The notes beneath the pieces were generated by a model, which had not been told where the DNA came from, made no database searches, and saw only the letters and a program-made list of their open reading frames with translations. From Syntrophaceae bacterium (GTDB lineage Bacteria > Desulfobacterota > Syntrophia > Syntrophales > UBA2192): a DNA stretch of 64,000 bases. The stretch spans positions 682,001 to 746,000 of the forward strand of contig JABLXY010000002.1 in NCBI GenBank assembly GCA_013177795.1, written 5' to 3'. Below, one piece after another: positions 63,969 through 64,000 of the stretch. Position 1 is the stretch's first letter. Each line of letters begins with the position of its first letter. The translations under genes and the position numbers were made by a program.

Positions 63969-64000
63969 ATGGCCGATCGGGTGGTCATCAAGAAGTACAA
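63969..64000 (+). CDS. phaR: PHA regulator PhaR, first codons (cut by window)
   Basis: Only ten codons are visible: M-A-D-R-V-V-I-K-K-Y. This matches the start of the PHA accumulation regulatory domain (V-x-I-K-K-Y-x-N-R-R-L-Y-D-T), which binds both DNA and granules. GGGAGG lies about 11 nt before ATG 63969; an in-frame ATG at 63960 is too close to it. The position next to phasin and PHA genes and the shared operators support the call. Confidence 0.75.
   Translation, partial: MADRVVIKKY

Overview
The window is about 64 kb of GC-rich bacterial chromosome. Coding is dense, operons are long, and I saw no rRNA, CRISPR array, transposase or prophage; tRNAs were not systematically searched by structure. 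Gene content suggests an anaerobic, syntroph-like deltaproteobacterium (Desulfobacterota). The signs are a class III polyhydroxyalkanoate (PHA) synthase with PhaE, a glutaconate-type CoA-transferase, a stand-alone biotin carrier with an acyl-CoA carboxyltransferase, an arsenosugar-type radical SAM cassette with a probable selenocysteine codon, and abundant extragenic palindromes. The taxonomic call is inference from gene families, not from a marker gene.

Layout. 1-3.3 kb: HtpX protease (cut by the window edge), MgtE magnesium channel, and a GMP-synthase ATP-PPase lacking the glutaminase domain. 3.4-4.8 kb: CMD/AhpD-like protein and ArsS radical SAM protein; the ArsS frame continues through a UGA with a candidate bacterial SECIS hairpin behind it. 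4.9-16.1 kb, all minus strand: ATP-grasp ligase, peptide-type ABC binding lipoprotein, LepB, DUF456 protein, SecF, SecD, YajC, Tgt, QueA, DUF2065 protein, MazG. 16.4-21.9 kb, plus strand: carboxyltransferase, AUH-like enoyl-CoA hydratase, two HMG-CoA-lyase-family proteins and a 70-residue biotin carrier, resembling a leucine/isovalerate or methylglutaconyl-CoA route. 21.9-24.4 kb, minus: DUF5989, SxtJ and NodU/CmcH-type carbamoyltransferase. 24.5-37.6 kb, plus: exported proteins behind a strong promoter, including a 2894-residue secreted repeat protein. 37.7-38.4 kb: AbrB/PIN toxin-antitoxin pair. 38.5-43.6 kb, minus: membrane proteins, CMD protein, histone-deacetylase-family protein and HyuA-type hydantoinase. 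43.9-48.0 kb, plus: CCA/poly(A) polymerase family protein, HNH protein and CoA-transferase pair. 48.2-51.5 kb, minus: small lipoprotein, zinc ribbon protein, NAD synthase and class II aldolase. 51.8-64 kb: a PHA locus.

The PHA locus holds three PhaC-like proteins, PhaE, a PhaE-like coiled-coil protein, three small phasin-like paralogues, PhaJ, PhaZ, a double-GAF protein and the first codons of PhaR. Two phasin promoters share one design: a palindrome TGTTGC-N3-GCAACA sits just upstream of a TTGACA -35 box. A near match lies in front of phaR. This suggests one PhaR-controlled granule regulon with autoregulation.

The most unusual non-coding signal is a set of eight intergenic elements. Most are imperfect palindromes whose arms are built from degenerate 7- or 8-bp words, different in each subtype but alike in design. 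There is also a pair of about 175-200-bp repeats with terminal inverted repeats (non-autonomous-element-like) and two families of smaller extragenic palindromes.
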